Made by a program: the position numbers and the translations under genes
Assembly: GCA_019638385.1 (NCBI GenBank)
Contig: JAHBTW010000009.1
Coordinates: forward strand, 120,220-184,219
DNA from: Saprospiraceae bacterium
GTDB taxonomy: Bacteria > Bacteroidota > Bacteroidia > Chitinophagales > Saprospiraceae
Direction of reading: 5' to 3'
Length of the DNA stretch: 64,000 nucleotides
The notes under the pieces: generated by a model
Seen by the model: only the letters and a program-made list of their open reading frames with translations
Told to the model about the DNA's origin: nothing
Database searches by the model: none
Shown here: positions 15,516 to 26,268 of the stretch, piece after piece
Layout: each line of letters opens with the position of its first letter
Numbering within the stretch: position 1 is the first letter of the stretch

Positions 15516-16337
15516 TCAATCATCGTACGCATCCAAGCCCAAATCCTGAATCAATTCGATCAGTTTCTGGTCGTAGTTCGGATCGGTGGCGTAGCCGGCC
15601 TTTTTCAGTCCGGTAGCCCAGGAGATGTAGTCCGTTTTTTTGTACTTAAACAAGGGTTTGTACCGATCGCCTTTCAGCAACTCGCTATGGGCTTTATAGC
15701 TCTCTGCGGGTGATTTGTATTTTCTGAAAAAATCCTTGTGGGTGTCGTCGGTGTAATTGGAGCAATGCCCTTTTTTGCAGGTTCTGGAAAAGCACTTGAT
15801 GCCGAAGTGATTGTTGTTGTCCACGGCGAGGCGGCTCTCCCCGGCGTTGCTTTCCAACAGGCCCTGCGCCAGCGTGATACTGGCCGGAATGCCGGCTCTT
15901 TTCATTTCATCTTTGGCATAGGCGGCGTATTTTTTCACATAGGCCAATTTTTTCCGGCGTTTGGCCTCGCGCTCGGCTTTCGAGCCGGCATCCTCTTCGA
16001 ATCCCAGATTGGAAAAGGTATTGGCGAGGTTGTCGTCCCAGGCTTGCGCCGATTTGGCCTTTTTACCGGCAGGAACATTCTCTTTCAGAGAAACTGGTTT
16101 GGCTTTTTTGCCGTCTGAAAATGGATCGGCAGCAGCGGCAAGGCTTTCGCGCGGCGTATCCGGCAGCGATTGAAATTCGAGGTCTATGCTGATGTCTTTG
16201 TGTAACATCACATACACGAGCAGCGCAATAATGCCTACTCGCCCCCAAAACCCTTTGGATTTCAGCTTGATAGAGCCTTTCATTCTTTCAAAAAGCTCCT
16301 GAAGCGGATTGTGTGCGTAAGGAACAGGCTTTGCCAT
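15516..16337 (-). CDS. Membrane-anchored glucosaminidase (FlgJ/LytG-like)
   Basis: 273 residues. A membrane helix at about 30-45 (VGIIALLVYVML) anchors it; a charged linker follows and the C-terminal 150 residues are a glucosaminidase domain: YAAYAKDEMKRAGIPASITLAQGLLESNAG carries the catalytic Glu, then NNHFGIKCF and a FRKYKSPAESYKAHSELL block. It should hydrolyse peptidoglycan glycan strands. Two Cys pairs (FSRTCKKGHCSNY) look like a small disulfide or metal loop. It is convergent with ppgK and divergent from the OmpH gene. Confidence 0.88.
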   Translation of the reverse strand: MAKPVPYAHNPLQELFERMKGSIKLKSKGFWGRVGIIALLVYVMLHKDISIDLEFQSLPDTPRESLAAAADPFSDGKKAKPVSLKENVPAGKKAKSAQAWDDNLANTFSNLGFEEDAGSKAEREAKRRKKLAYVKKYAAYAKDEMKRAGIPASITLAQGLLESNAGESRLAVDNNNHFGIKCFSRTCKKGHCSNYTDDTHKDFFRKYKSPAESYKAHSELLKGDRYKPLFKYKKTDYISWATGLKKAGYATDPNYDQKLIELIQDLGLDAYDD

Positions 16338-16471
16338 AGTTGTAGCTTTTGATCGTTAGAGCCTGCAATTTAAAACAAAAAGTATTACATCATTTAAAAC
16401 AAAAAGTTTTTTTACGAAAAAATTATGATTCCTTTTTGAAATGGAGGTGTAAAACGTTGATACAATGCGGC

Positions 16472-16479
16472 TACCTTTG
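16472..16479 (+). promoter_or_regulatory. -7 box of the OmpH/Skp gene
   Basis: TACCTTTG, 25 nt before the ATG at 16505. Confidence 0.5.
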
Positions 16480-16504
16480 CGACAAAATTGAAAAACAATA
16501 TTCT

Positions 16505-17035
16505 ATGATTTCAAAACAATTCTTGCCGGCGCTCGCTATTTGTTTACTATGCGCCTCCGGCTTAACGGCCCAAAAGTACGGACACCTCAACCTCGGCAAC
16601 GCTGTGGCCATGATGCCCGAAACCAAAGCGGCTGATGCTCAACTCAAAGACTACTCGGAGCAATTGGTTGCCAAAGGAGAAGAAATGGTCAAAAAGTTTC
16701 AGGACAATTACAATGCCTTTGTAAAGGAATACCAGGCAGGTACCATGACGCCCTTAGCTCAAAAGAACGGCGAAGAGGCCCTGCAGAAAGAGCGCGCCAC
16801 GATTGTGGCCTATGATGAGGAAATGAAACAAAAAATAGAGACTAAGCGGCAGGAGCTGCTCCTGCCCATCTTTGAGAAGGTGCAAGCCGCCGTGGATGAA
16901 CTGGCCAAAGAAAAAGGATACTTGATGGTATTCGACTCCAGTGTGTTCAATACGTTGTTGTTCGCAGCAGAAACAGATGACCTGATGCCCATGCTCAAAG
17001 CAAAATTCGGCATCGTGGACGAACCGAAGAAATAG
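16505..17035 (+). CDS. OmpH/Skp-family periplasmic chaperone
   Basis: 176 residues from the ATG at 16505 (MISKQFLPALAICLLCASGLTAQ signal peptide). The mature protein begins YGHLNLGNAVAMMPETKAAD, the first beta strand of Skp, and is then mostly a charged coiled coil (about 55-140), ending in the FDSSVFNTLLFA / LKAKFG part. Skp chaperones hold unfolded outer-membrane proteins in the periplasm. Single copy here, monocistronic. Confidence 0.88.
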   Translation: MISKQFLPALAICLLCASGLTAQKYGHLNLGNAVAMMPETKAADAQLKDYSEQLVAKGEEMVKKFQDNYNAFVKEYQAGTMTPLAQKNGEEALQKERATIVAYDEEMKQKIETKRQELLLPIFEKVQAAVDELAKEKGYLMVFDSSVFNTLLFAAETDDLMPMLKAKFGIVDEPKK

Positions 17036-17036
17036 C

Positions 17037-17073
17037 ATAAAAAAAGGCTGAGGATGTTCAACATCCTCAGCCT
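17037..17073 (-). terminator. Terminator of the atpD-atpC operon
   Basis: AGGCTGAGGATGTT and AACATCCTCAGCCT form a nearly loop-free long stem; on the minus strand it is followed by TTTTTTTATG, ideal for termination after atpC. On the plus strand the stem may also stop the OmpH transcript although a T-run is lacking. Confidence 0.88.
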
Positions 17074-17099
17074 GCTAACTCAGCAAAATGACTAAAAAA

Positions 17100-17414
17100 T
17101 TAGTCAATTTTTTCTTTAACACCCTGTACCAGAAGAGATATCTGATTGTTGAGCACTTCAACAAATCCACCTGATATTTTGAATTGCAGGGCTTTGCCGG
17201 CGTCCTGCGCCGTCTTGATCTGGCCGCTTTCTTCATCGAAGTAGCTGTATTCGCCTTGCGCCGTCACAATTTTAATGACACCCGGTTCTAAAGAAGAAAC
17301 GATGGGCGCGTGGTTTTTCAACACCTGAAACTCGCCCTTCGACCCCGGCACCTTTACAGAAGCGACTTCGCCGTTGAATATCTCCCTTTCGGGTGTGAGC
17401 ATTGAAATTTTCAT
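17100..17414 (-). CDS. atpC: ATP synthase F1 subunit epsilon
   Basis: 104 residues. MKISMLTPEREIFNGEVASVKVPGSKG... is the beta-sandwich N-terminal domain; FKISGGFVEVLNNQISLLV ends it. The C-terminal helical hairpin of longer epsilon subunits is missing, as in many Bacteroidota. It lies 39 nt downstream of atpD in a two-gene operon separate from the other ATP synthase genes. Confidence 0.93.
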   Translation of the reverse strand: MKISMLTPEREIFNGEVASVKVPGSKGEFQVLKNHAPIVSSLEPGVIKIVTAQGEYSYFDEESGQIKTAQDAGKALQFKISGGFVEVLNNQISLLVQGVKEKID

Positions 17415-17453
17415 GCCGTTTTGTTATTTGTCCGTCAATTGGAAATGACGCAT

Positions 17454-18995
<1,542 letters not shown>

Positions 18996-19019
18996 TTAAT
19001 GGCTTTTTGAAAAACGGTG

Positions 19020-19027
19020 CAAAGGTA
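19020..19027 (-). promoter_or_regulatory. -7 box of atpDC
   Basis: The minus strand reads TACCTTTG, 48 nt upstream of the atpD ATG. Confidence 0.5.
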
Positions 19028-19151
19028 GCCTTTATAACTTGATTACCAAATGAAAATTTAAAAGTCTTCTTTTTTCAGGCCGCGCAGCGATTCTTCTTCC
19101 ACTTGTCTTTATTTTGCAGGATACAATTGTTTTCACCAACCTCCAAAAACG

Positions 19152-21254
19152 ATGCGCATCAAACAATTCCTTGCCTCCCTGTTGGGCTGTACTGCTCCCA
19201 TTTTCCTCGCTGCGCAACCGGTCATTTACAACGACAATGCCACCCTCATCACCGGGATCTGGCAGTCAGCAGGCGACGGCGGCAGCGCCACACTGGCGGA
19301 AGTGACCGGGCAAACACCTTACGAAGGGCTGCGGCACTACCGCTTCGACTATGCCTTTTCGCAATGGTGGGCCGGGCTGGGTTTGAACATGGACAATTGG
19401 GGCGCCGCTCCCGCCCGCGATTTTTCCGGCTATACGCATCTCCGTATTGCCTATCGGGGCTTGTCGGCGGGCCAAAGCCTGAGCATCCGGCTGCGCAATG
19501 GAGCCGACTACGGCAATGCCATCATCATCGGCGGTCAAACGAGCAATTACACCGTGGTGGAATTGTCGCTCATCGCATTGACCGTCGGTTCGCCCCTAAG
19601 CCCCGATGCCGTGCGCGAAATCAATCTTTCCATCGAATCGTCGGTGATGAACGGCAACGGAACGGTCTTTTTCGACGCCATTGAGTTGGTCAATTCCGGT
19701 GGCGGCCCCGATGCGCCCGCTCCCGCCTCGGCTACTACCCTGGCGCGCGCGGCGGCTTTGGGAGCCGGTGTTAACACCTCTAACTGGCTGGAAGCCTACT
19801 GGTTACTGCCTTTCAATGCGTACCCGGAGGTCAACCGATACAATCGCGCGCGGGTGCAGGCCCTGCGCGACGCCGGTTTCATCACCTTCCGCTTGCCGGT
19901 TATTTTTGAACGACTCGGCAGCGACAGCCCACCTTACACCCTGAATTTCAACCACATCGCATTCAGTCTCGTGGACAGTATGATACAATGGGCCGCCGAG
20001 ATGGAATTTACGCTCATCATTGACAACCATCACGGCCTGCCGCTCACCAATGCCAACTATCTTGGCGAAATACCGCGCTTGCAGGCGGTGTGGCAACAGT
20101 TGGCCCAACGATACGGCCAACTCGACCCCAATCGCTATTTGTTTGAAATTTACAACGAACCCGACAACCAAATCTCCAACGCCAACTGGAGAACGGTGGC
20201 CACGAGCGTACTCCAAACCATCCGCCAGTACGAATCGGTGACCCACAGCGTATTAATAGGCGGGACCAACTGGAATTCAGGGCCGGGCCTGCTCTCCTTT
20301 ACGCCGCTCAACGACCCGGATGTCATTTACAGCTTCCACTATTACGAGCCTTATTTCTTTACCCATCAGGGCATGAGCTGGACCTCCCCACCCTATCTCG
20401 CACCCCGCACTTACCCCTTGCCGGGGGAAACGGATGCGCTCCTGCAATTGATGTCGGGGTTGCAGGATTGGAGCGAGCAATATCAGGTACCGGTCAATAT
20501 GGGCGAGTTCGGCTGTGCCACCTCCGCCGATGCGATGAGCCGTTGCAATTGGGTTGCGGCAGTGATGAATGCCGTGAATACCTACGGCTTCTCCTATTTT
20601 TATTGGGATGCCATTTCGCCCACCGATGCCTTCGGTTTTTTCAACAACGGCGTGGTAAGCCTCGCTACGGGCATCCCTTGTTTTATCAATGCGCTGGGCC
20701 TGTACATGACCCCGCTGGCCGTGGAACTGCTCAACTTCGACCTGCAGTGCGAGCCGGGCGTAACGCACCTCTACTGGACGGCGTACAGCGACGATCCCGC
20801 TTCGAGGTTCGAAGTGCAGCGCAGTTTTGATGGTACAAAATGGACCGTGTTGCACACAATGCCGGCGGAACAGGGTCGGCACAGCTATTCGTTTACCGAC
20901 GAAAACACCGCGCCCAATGCCCTCTATCGCCTGCACAATATCAGTTTAGATGGCGATTCGGGTTTTTCGCCGCTTCGGATTTCCACCTGCGAACACACCC
21001 CCGTGCTGAGCGCATTTCCCAACCCGGCCAATGAAACCGTGCGGCTGCGCTTGGACGATGCAAAGCGCCGGATTGCGCAAGTGCGATTGTTCGACGCCGG
21101 CGGACGATTGTTGCAGCAGCAACATTTCGGGCTGGATGCTTTGGCCGACCAAGTGGAAATAGCCGTGGGCGCATATCCGCCGGGCGCATATATTTTGAGC
21201 GCCTTTTTTACGGATGGCGCTTTTGGGTATATAAAAATTGTGGTAGAACGGTAG
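19152..21254 (+). CDS. Secreted GH5-family glycoside hydrolase with T9SS sorting domain
   Basis: 700 residues. Signal peptide MRIKQFLASLLGCTAPIFLAAQ; residues about 25-180 form a carbohydrate-binding-like beta sandwich (DFSGYTHLRIAYRGL, VFFDAIELVN). The catalytic (beta/alpha)8 domain spans about 195-520 with acid/base Glu336 in IYNEPD and nucleophile Glu452 in MGEFG, plus DNHHG; this is the clan A pattern of endoglucanases and mannanases. A beta-rich linker follows, and the last 75 residues (SAFPNPANETVRLRL ... GAYILSAFF) are a T9SS tail. It likely degrades plant or microbial beta-glycan outside the cell; the exact substrate cannot be read. Confidence 0.9.
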   Translation: MRIKQFLASLLGCTAPIFLAAQPVIYNDNATLITGIWQSAGDGGSATLAEVTGQTPYEGLRHYRFDYAFSQWWAGLGLNMDNWGAAPARDFSGYTHLRIAYRGLSAGQSLSIRLRNGADYGNAIIIGGQTSNYTVVELSLIALTVGSPLSPDAVREINLSIESSVMNGNGTVFFDAIELVNSGGGPDAPAPASATTLARAAALGAGVNTSNWLEAYWLLPFNAYPEVNRYNRARVQALRDAGFITFRLPVIFERLGSDSPPYTLNFNHIAFSLVDSMIQWAAEMEFTLIIDNHHGLPLTNANYLGEIPRLQAVWQQLAQRYGQLDPNRYLFEIYNEPDNQISNANWRTVATSVLQTIRQYESVTHSVLIGGTNWNSGPGLLSFTPLNDPDVIYSFHYYEPYFFTHQGMSWTSPPYLAPRTYPLPGETDALLQLMSGLQDWSEQYQVPVNMGEFGCATSADAMSRCNWVAAVMNAVNTYGFSYFYWDAISPTDAFGFFNNGVVSLATGIPCFINALGLYMTPLAVELLNFDLQCEPGVTHLYWTAYSDDPASRFEVQRSFDGTKWTVLHTMPAEQGRHSYSFTDENTAPNALYRLHNISLDGDSGFSPLRISTCEHTPVLSAFPNPANETVRLRLDDAKRRIAQVRLFDAGGRLLQQQHFGLDALADQVEIAVGAYPPGAYILSAFFTDGAFGYIKIVVER

Positions 21255-21270
21255 ATTTGCCACTCCAAAA

Positions 21271-21344
21271 AGCTGCGAGCTGCGAGCTTCGAGCCGCGAG
21301 TTAAGACTGCAAACTCGTAGCTCATAGCTCGCAGCTCGTAGCTA
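21271..21344. repeat. Dispersed GCTGCGAGC/CTCGTAGCT repeat, copy 3
   Basis: The longest copy in the window: AGCTGCGAGC words, a GAGTTAAGACTGCAAACTC centre and GTAGCTC/GCAGCTC words, forming a long imperfect hairpin 17 nt after a T9SS cargo gene. Confidence 0.7.
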
Positions 21345-21383
21345 CCTAAATACTTACTTGTAAACAAAAATTCACCCGACAAC

Positions 21384-23750
21384 ATGAAGCAATTTTTCCT
21401 TCCGGCCCTCTTGCTGTTCTTCGCAGCCCTTGCCGGTGCGCAGCCTTACGCCAATCGTTCCAATCTTCGCATTGAGGACTTTATGCAAGGCGAGCGATTC
21501 ACCGGTTTCTCGCCCGACAACGTGTTCTGGAGCGATGACAGCAAAACGGTTTATTTCACCTGGAACCCCGATCAGGATACGTTGCGCAGCTTGTACAAAG
21601 TGAACGTGGACGGCGGAAAACCGGCGGAACTCACCGTAGAGGAAGAGCGCGGGCTTGCCCGCGGCGGAGTGTATGATCGCGCGTACAGCCGAAAGCTCTT
21701 TGCCCGCAACGGCGATATTTTTTTGTTGGACATCGCTGCCGGTCAGGAACGAGCCATTACCCAAACCGTTGCGGGGGAGTTCAGCCCGCGTTTTTCGGGG
21801 GATGAGTCGCAGGTCATTTATCAATCGGGCGACAACCTTTTTGCCTGGGATATGACTACGGGCGCTACCCTGCAATTAACCCAGTTTCTTCGGGGCGCCA
21901 AGCGCGAAGAGCCGCGAAAATCAGCACAGGAGCAATGGCTGGAGGAAGACCAGCTCGCTTTGTTTGAGATACTGCGCGAGCGCAAGGCCGAGACGGAAAC
22001 CCGCCGGCTGCGCACCAAAGCACTGGAACCCAAGCGCCCCAAAGAATTCTACTACGGCGAAAAGTCGCTCGCCAACATTCAGATCAGCCCCGACCTGCGC
22101 TTCGTCAGTTTCCGGCTTACCACCCGCGCCAAAACCCGGCAGGCGCAAATGCCCGACTATGTGACGCCTTCCGGCTTCGCAACCATCGAAGATACCCGCA
22201 CCAAAGTGGGCGCTGCGCAAGACACCCACGAGGCCGGTATTTACGACCGCGAGCGCGACACCGTGTATTTCATTTCCACCAAAACCGTGGAAGGCATTTT
22301 TGATAAACCCGAATTTTTGGCCGAGTATCACCGCGACACAACGCCGTACAACAACCGCTACGACAAGCCCCGCGAGGTGTTCCTTTCCGGCCCCGTATTT
22401 TCCGATGACGGCAAAGCCGCCGTGGTGCTGCGCAGTCAGGACAGCAAAGACCGCTGGATCATGCTGCTCGATCTGGAAAGCGGAGCCTTGAAACTGTTGG
22501 ACCGCCAACGCGACGAGGCATGGATCGGCGGACCCGGCACAGGCGGCTGGACGGGCGCCATCGGCTGGATGCCCGACAACCGGCGGCTCTGGTTTCAGTC
22601 GGAAGCGAGCGGCTATTCTCACCTCTATACCGTTGATGTGGAAAGCGGCGAACAGGTGGCGCTCACGCAGGGCAAGTTTGAAGTACTCAGTGCGGAATTG
22701 TCGCGCAACAAGGATGCTTTTTTCATCACGGCCAACGCCGAAGGGCCGCACGAACACCATTTCTATCGCCTGCCGCTGAACGGCGGGAAACTCGAAAAAA
22801 TCACCCCGGCCAAAGGCGGCAACAGAGCCTTCCTTTCGCCTGATGAAAAACAAATTGCCGTGTTGCACTCCTTTAGCAACAAGCCCTGGGAGCTGCACAT
22901 TATGGAAAACAAAGCCGGTGCACCCATGCGGCAGGTGACGGAATCTACCACGGAGGCATTTAGAAAATACCCCTGGCGCGTGCCCGAAATTGTGTGGTTC
23001 ACCGCCCGCGACGGGGTGCAGGTACCCGCCCGCCTGTATCGCCCGGCCAAAGCGGGGCGTGGCGGTCCGGCCGTCATCTTCGTACATGGCGCCGGCTATT
23101 TGCAAAATGTACACCACTGGTGGAGTTCTTACTCGCGGGAGTTTATGTTTCACAACTTCTTAGCCGATAACGGATACACCGTATTGGATATAGACTTCCG
23201 GGCCAGTGCGGGCTATGGGCGCGACTGGCGCACCGCCATCTACCGCCACATGGGCGGCAAAGACCTCAGCGACCAGGTGGACGGCGCTCGTTTTTTGGCG
23301 TCCCGCTACGGCGTAAACCCCAAACGCATCGGCATATACGGCGGCTCTTACGGCGGGTTCATCACCCTCATGGCCTTGTTTACCGAGCCAGGCGTGTTCC
23401 GCAGCGGGGCGGCCTTGCGCTCTGTGACGGATTGGGCGCACTACAATCACCCCTACACCGCCAACATTCTCAATACGCCGCAGGAAGACAGCCTCGCCTA
23501 CCGCCGCTCTTCGCCCATTTATCACGCAGAAGGATTGAAAGACGAGTTACTCATCCTGCACGGTATGATAGATTCCAATGTGCATTTCCAGGACGTGGTG
23601 CGGCTCAGTCAGCGCCTCATTGAGTTGGGCAAAGACAACTGGGAAATGGCCGTGTTCCCGCTGGAGGATCACGGTTTTGTAACGCCCAGTTCCTGGTCGG
23701 ATGAATACAAGCGCATTTACAAGCTGTTTGAGCGCACTTTGAAACAATAG
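21384..23750 (+). CDS. Secreted S9-family prolyl oligopeptidase / dipeptidyl peptidase
   Basis: 788 residues. Signal peptide MKQFFLPALLLFFAALAGAQ; an N-terminal beta-propeller to about 510, then an alpha/beta hydrolase domain with VIFVHGAGY, the nucleophile Ser655 in GGSYGG, Asp730 in GMIDSNVH and His763 in EDHGF. The DPP-IV-like layout points to release of di- or oligopeptides from peptides taken into the periplasm. The next gene starts immediately after its stop codon. Confidence 0.93.
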   Translation: MKQFFLPALLLFFAALAGAQPYANRSNLRIEDFMQGERFTGFSPDNVFWSDDSKTVYFTWNPDQDTLRSLYKVNVDGGKPAELTVEEERGLARGGVYDRAYSRKLFARNGDIFLLDIAAGQERAITQTVAGEFSPRFSGDESQVIYQSGDNLFAWDMTTGATLQLTQFLRGAKREEPRKSAQEQWLEEDQLALFEILRERKAETETRRLRTKALEPKRPKEFYYGEKSLANIQISPDLRFVSFRLTTRAKTRQAQMPDYVTPSGFATIEDTRTKVGAAQDTHEAGIYDRERDTVYFISTKTVEGIFDKPEFLAEYHRDTTPYNNRYDKPREVFLSGPVFSDDGKAAVVLRSQDSKDRWIMLLDLESGALKLLDRQRDEAWIGGPGTGGWTGAIGWMPDNRRLWFQSEASGYSHLYTVDVESGEQVALTQGKFEVLSAELSRNKDAFFITANAEGPHEHHFYRLPLNGGKLEKITPAKGGNRAFLSPDEKQIAVLHSFSNKPWELHIMENKAGAPMRQVTESTTEAFRKYPWRVPEIVWFTARDGVQVPARLYRPAKAGRGGPAVIFVHGAGYLQNVHHWWSSYSREFMFHNFLADNGYTVLDIDFRASAGYGRDWRTAIYRHMGGKDLSDQVDGARFLASRYGVNPKRIGIYGGSYGGFITLMALFTEPGVFRSGAALRSVTDWAHYNHPYTANILNTPQEDSLAYRRSSPIYHAEGLKDELLILHGMIDSNVHFQDVVRLSQRLIELGKDNWEMAVFPLEDHGFVTPSSWSDEYKRIYKLFERTLKQ

Positions 23751-24956
23751 ATGCAAACGTCGTTGCCCATCCCCGGCCTCAAGGCCCGGCTGTCTGTATT
23801 GCAGTTCGTGCAGTATTTCCTTTGGGGAGCCTGGTTCGTCACGCTCGGCACTTATCTGATGGAGACGATGCAACAGAGCGGCATCGAGGTGGGCGCAGCT
23901 TACGGCGCTACGGCCATTGCCGCTTCGGTGACGCCGTTTTTGCTGGGCATGGCCGCCGATCGTTTTTTTTCCATACAAAAACTACTCGCCGTGTTGCACA
24001 TTTGCGGCGCGGGATTCTTGTGGGCGGCCTCTCATGCGCAGCCATTCGGTTTGTTTTACGCTTTTTTTCTGCCATACACCCTGCTGTACGTCCCCACCTT
24101 TTCGCTCACGGCAGCCTTGTGTTTTCGGCACTTACCCGATCCGGGCCGCGATTTCCCGAAGGTGAGAGTCTGGGGCACCATCGGTTGGATGGTCGCCGGA
24201 GTGATGGTGAGTTTGTTGGCCATAGAGGTGTCGGCTTTGCCCATGCGCATATCGGCGGGCGTGTCCATATTGCAGGGCTTGTATTGCCTCACCCTGCCCC
24301 AAACGCCTCCGCTCGGCCGGCAAACCAAGGTATCGCTCCGGCAGTGGTTCGGCCCCGAAGTGAAGGCATTGTTTCGCAATCGCTCTTTCACGGTGTTGGT
24401 GATTTGCCTGGCCTTGAGTTGCATACCGGGCGCCTTTTATTATAGTTTTGTAAATCCTTACCTCAATGAATCGGGCATTGCGCAGGCGGCGGGCAAAATG
24501 TCGCTGGGGCAAGGCTCCGAACTGGCGCTGGTGCTGCTGTTGCCCTGGCTGTCGCTGCGCGTTTCGCTCAAGCGCATATTGTTTATTGGATTTGCCGCAT
24601 GGGGGCTGCGCTATGCGCTGCTCATCAACGGCTCGGAATGGCTGATGTATGGTGCGATTCTGCTGCACGGCGTTTGTTACAGTTTCACCGCACTGGCCGC
24701 TCAGATTTATGTGGACAGCATTACGCCTCCTTCTCTGAAAAGCACGGTGCAGGGTTTCATCACCTTTCTCACGATGGGCATCGGCATCCTGATCGGTTCC
24801 TGGATAGCCGGCGCCGTAGTAGCCATGCATACCCTGCCCGACGGCGCGCGCAACTGGCCCGCGATATGGCAGGTACCGGCGGTGCTGGGCCTGGCGGTAG
24901 CGGGCGTTTTTCTATTGTTTTTTAAAGCGCAAAAAGCGGGGCGAAGTGCGGCTTAG
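23751..24956 (+). CDS. MFS nucleoside-type permease (NHS family)
   Basis: 401 residues with about twelve hydrophobic segments. LSVLQFVQYFLWGAWFVTLG and the early GAAYGATAIAASVTPFLLGMAADRFF block are characteristic of the nucleoside:proton symporter group (NupG/XapB-like). The ATG directly follows the TAG of the S9 peptidase, so the two are co-transcribed and possibly translationally coupled; coupling of a peptidase to a nucleoside permease is not obvious, and a peptide or dipeptide substrate cannot be excluded. Confidence 0.85.
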   Translation: MQTSLPIPGLKARLSVLQFVQYFLWGAWFVTLGTYLMETMQQSGIEVGAAYGATAIAASVTPFLLGMAADRFFSIQKLLAVLHICGAGFLWAASHAQPFGLFYAFFLPYTLLYVPTFSLTAALCFRHLPDPGRDFPKVRVWGTIGWMVAGVMVSLLAIEVSALPMRISAGVSILQGLYCLTLPQTPPLGRQTKVSLRQWFGPEVKALFRNRSFTVLVICLALSCIPGAFYYSFVNPYLNESGIAQAAGKMSLGQGSELALVLLLPWLSLRVSLKRILFIGFAAWGLRYALLINGSEWLMYGAILLHGVCYSFTALAAQIYVDSITPPSLKSTVQGFITFLTMGIGILIGSWIAGAVVAMHTLPDGARNWPAIWQVPAVLGLAVAGVFLLFFKAQKAGRSAA

Positions 24957-25159
24957 CGAGCCATGTTTTTTGCTCGCAAAGGCGCAGAGGCGCAAAGGGC
25001 GTGGGGTGTTTTTCTTTGCGGCTTGGCGAGTATTTTCAGCTGTCCGATTTTATAGAACAGTTCACTGCCTTCTGCTAATAGTTTGGTCTTCAGTGTATTA
25101 TAGTGTTTAAGATGTTCCGGCAATTGCTCCAATTGCTTTATGGTGAGTTGTTTGGTCAT
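24953..25159 (-). CDS. Doubtful small protein ending in a dispersed repeat
   Basis: 68 codons; MTKQLTIKQLEQLPEHLKHYNTL and a further Lys/Leu-rich helix look protein-like to about residue 47. The last 20 codons lie within a GCAAAGGCGCAGAGGCGCAAAG repeat (24963-25030), so the natural C-terminus is probably replaced by repeat sequence. It overlaps the 3' end of the permease by 4 nt. Function unknown; it may be a fragment. Confidence 0.3.
   Translation of the reverse strand: MTKQLTIKQLEQLPEHLKHYNTLKTKLLAEGSELFYKIGQLKILAKPQRKTPHALCASAPLRAKNMAR
24963..25030. repeat. GGCGCAGAGGCGCAAAG intergenic repeat
   Basis: TTGCTCGCAAAGGCGCAGAG and CTTTGCGGCTTGGCGAG oppose each other and can pair. Such CGCAGAGGCGCAAAG words are not used by the adjacent genes. 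Confidence 0.5.
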
Positions 25160-25253
25160 GCTTAGTAATTGGGTTAAACGATTGAAAATATACGGATTAT
25201 GGGGCGGTGAGGCAAGCCGGTAAGGCTACTGTTCGCGGCAAAGCTCGATGCTC

Positions 25254-25330
25254 ACGCAAGCCCCAGCTTCTTTAACTGCTCCCCAAAATGATGCTTCAAA
25301 TCTCCAAGCGATTCATAATGATTGGGGAAA
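25254..25330 (-). pseudogene. C-terminal gene fragment cut by the IS3-type element
   Basis: Reading inward from the element's left end the minus strand encodes HFPNHYESLGDLKHHFGEQ and then LKKLGLA before a TGA. The sequence looks like a genuine protein end, but I do not recognise the family. It stops at the terminal repeat of the element, which fits disruption of an older gene. Confidence 0.3.
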
Positions 25331-26203
25331 TGAAGTACTCCCCAAAAACTGGACAGTCCAATAAGGTGAAAAAATGCTTACATTTCGTCACCATTAAAAG
25401 ACAGGATTATGTCGAGAAAGCGGAGAACATTCAGTGCGAAACAAAAGGCAAAGATCGCACTGGCAGCCCTACAGGATTGGAAACTCCCTACTACGGGGTT
25501 GAACAGATGACCTACCACCTGCGCAACGGGGGGCATCGGGTCAACCCCAAGCGGATACGCCGGCTCCTGCGCCAGATGGGATTGTCTGCCATTTGTCCGG
25601 GGCCGCATACGTCAAAGCCGGGTAAGGGGGGTGAACATCAGGTGTTTCCGTACCTGCTCAAAGGCATGAGTATCAGCGAGCCAGGGCAGGTAGTGGGGAC
25701 GGACATCACCTACATACCGATGCGGAACGGCTTTTTGTACCTGGTGGCCTTCATAGACTGGTACAGCCGCTTTGCGTTGTCGTGGGAGTTGTCCAATACG
25801 CTGGGTACGGATTTCTGCCTGACGGCATTGGAACAGGTCTGGCCGCAGGTGGACGTGGGCATTATCAACACAGATCAGGGGGTGCAGTTCACCTTCAATG
25901 CCTTCGTGCATGCCGTGCGGGCCAATGGGCAAACAAAGTTGAGCATGGATGGTAAAGGAAGGGCCATTGACAATGTCTTCACCGAACGCCTGTGGAGAAG
26001 CCTCAAATACGAAGAGGTTTACCTCAAAGGCTACACGGACGGACAGGAAGCATGGCAGGGTATCCGAACCTATTTTCAACAGTACAATACGAACGGAGAG
26101 CAGCCCCAATGGCTGTTCTTTGTTCCGATCAGAGTTGTTTTTCAAGCGTCGGCTTTCACCTTATTGAGCCCGTTTTTCTGTCCAATGAATGGGGAGTACC
26201 TCA
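25331..26203 (+). mobile_element. IS3-family element, internally deleted
   Basis: The ends are imperfect inverted repeats: TGAAGTACTCCCC on the left and, in reverse complement, TGAGGTACTCCCC on the right, with further matching words (TGGACAG, CAATAAGGTGAAA) inside both ends. The length of about 873 bp is far short of the 1.2-1.5 kb of intact IS3 elements. No short direct target repeat is apparent at the flanks. Confidence 0.85.
25409..26190 (+). pseudogene. IS3-family transposase, OrfA-OrfB deletion remnant
   Basis: ATG at 25409 begins MSRKRRTFSAKQKAKIALAA, the helix-turn-helix start of an OrfA, but after about 22 codons it runs into OrfB sequence in a different frame. OrfB then reads YYGVEQMTYHLRNGGHRVN, the integrase core with Asp in GTDITYI and NTDQGVQF, and SMDGKGRAIDNVFTERLW with the catalytic Glu. 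The end is also frayed: the usual YNxERPHQSLGYxTP block is broken after QQYNTN. Most of OrfA and the start of OrfB are missing, so it cannot move itself. Confidence 0.85.
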
Positions 26204-26212
26204 CCGCTCCCG

Positions 26213-26245
26213 TTTGACAGGATGTCAATAATCCTGCTAACTTTG
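26213..26245 (+). promoter_or_regulatory. Promoter of the broken BrnT / possible antitoxin unit
   Basis: TTTG (26213-26216), 21-nt spacer, TAACTTTG (26238-26245), a good Bacteroidota promoter beginning 10 nt beyond the IS3 end. The broken toxin ATG lies 23 nt downstream. Confidence 0.6.
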
Positions 26246-26268
26246 AGCATAAATCAACTGAAAGCGCC

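Noticed and set aside
21921..23153. 410-codon minus-strand frame opposite the S9 peptidase
   Set aside because: Antisense shadow; the S9 catalytic triad on the plus strand is complete.
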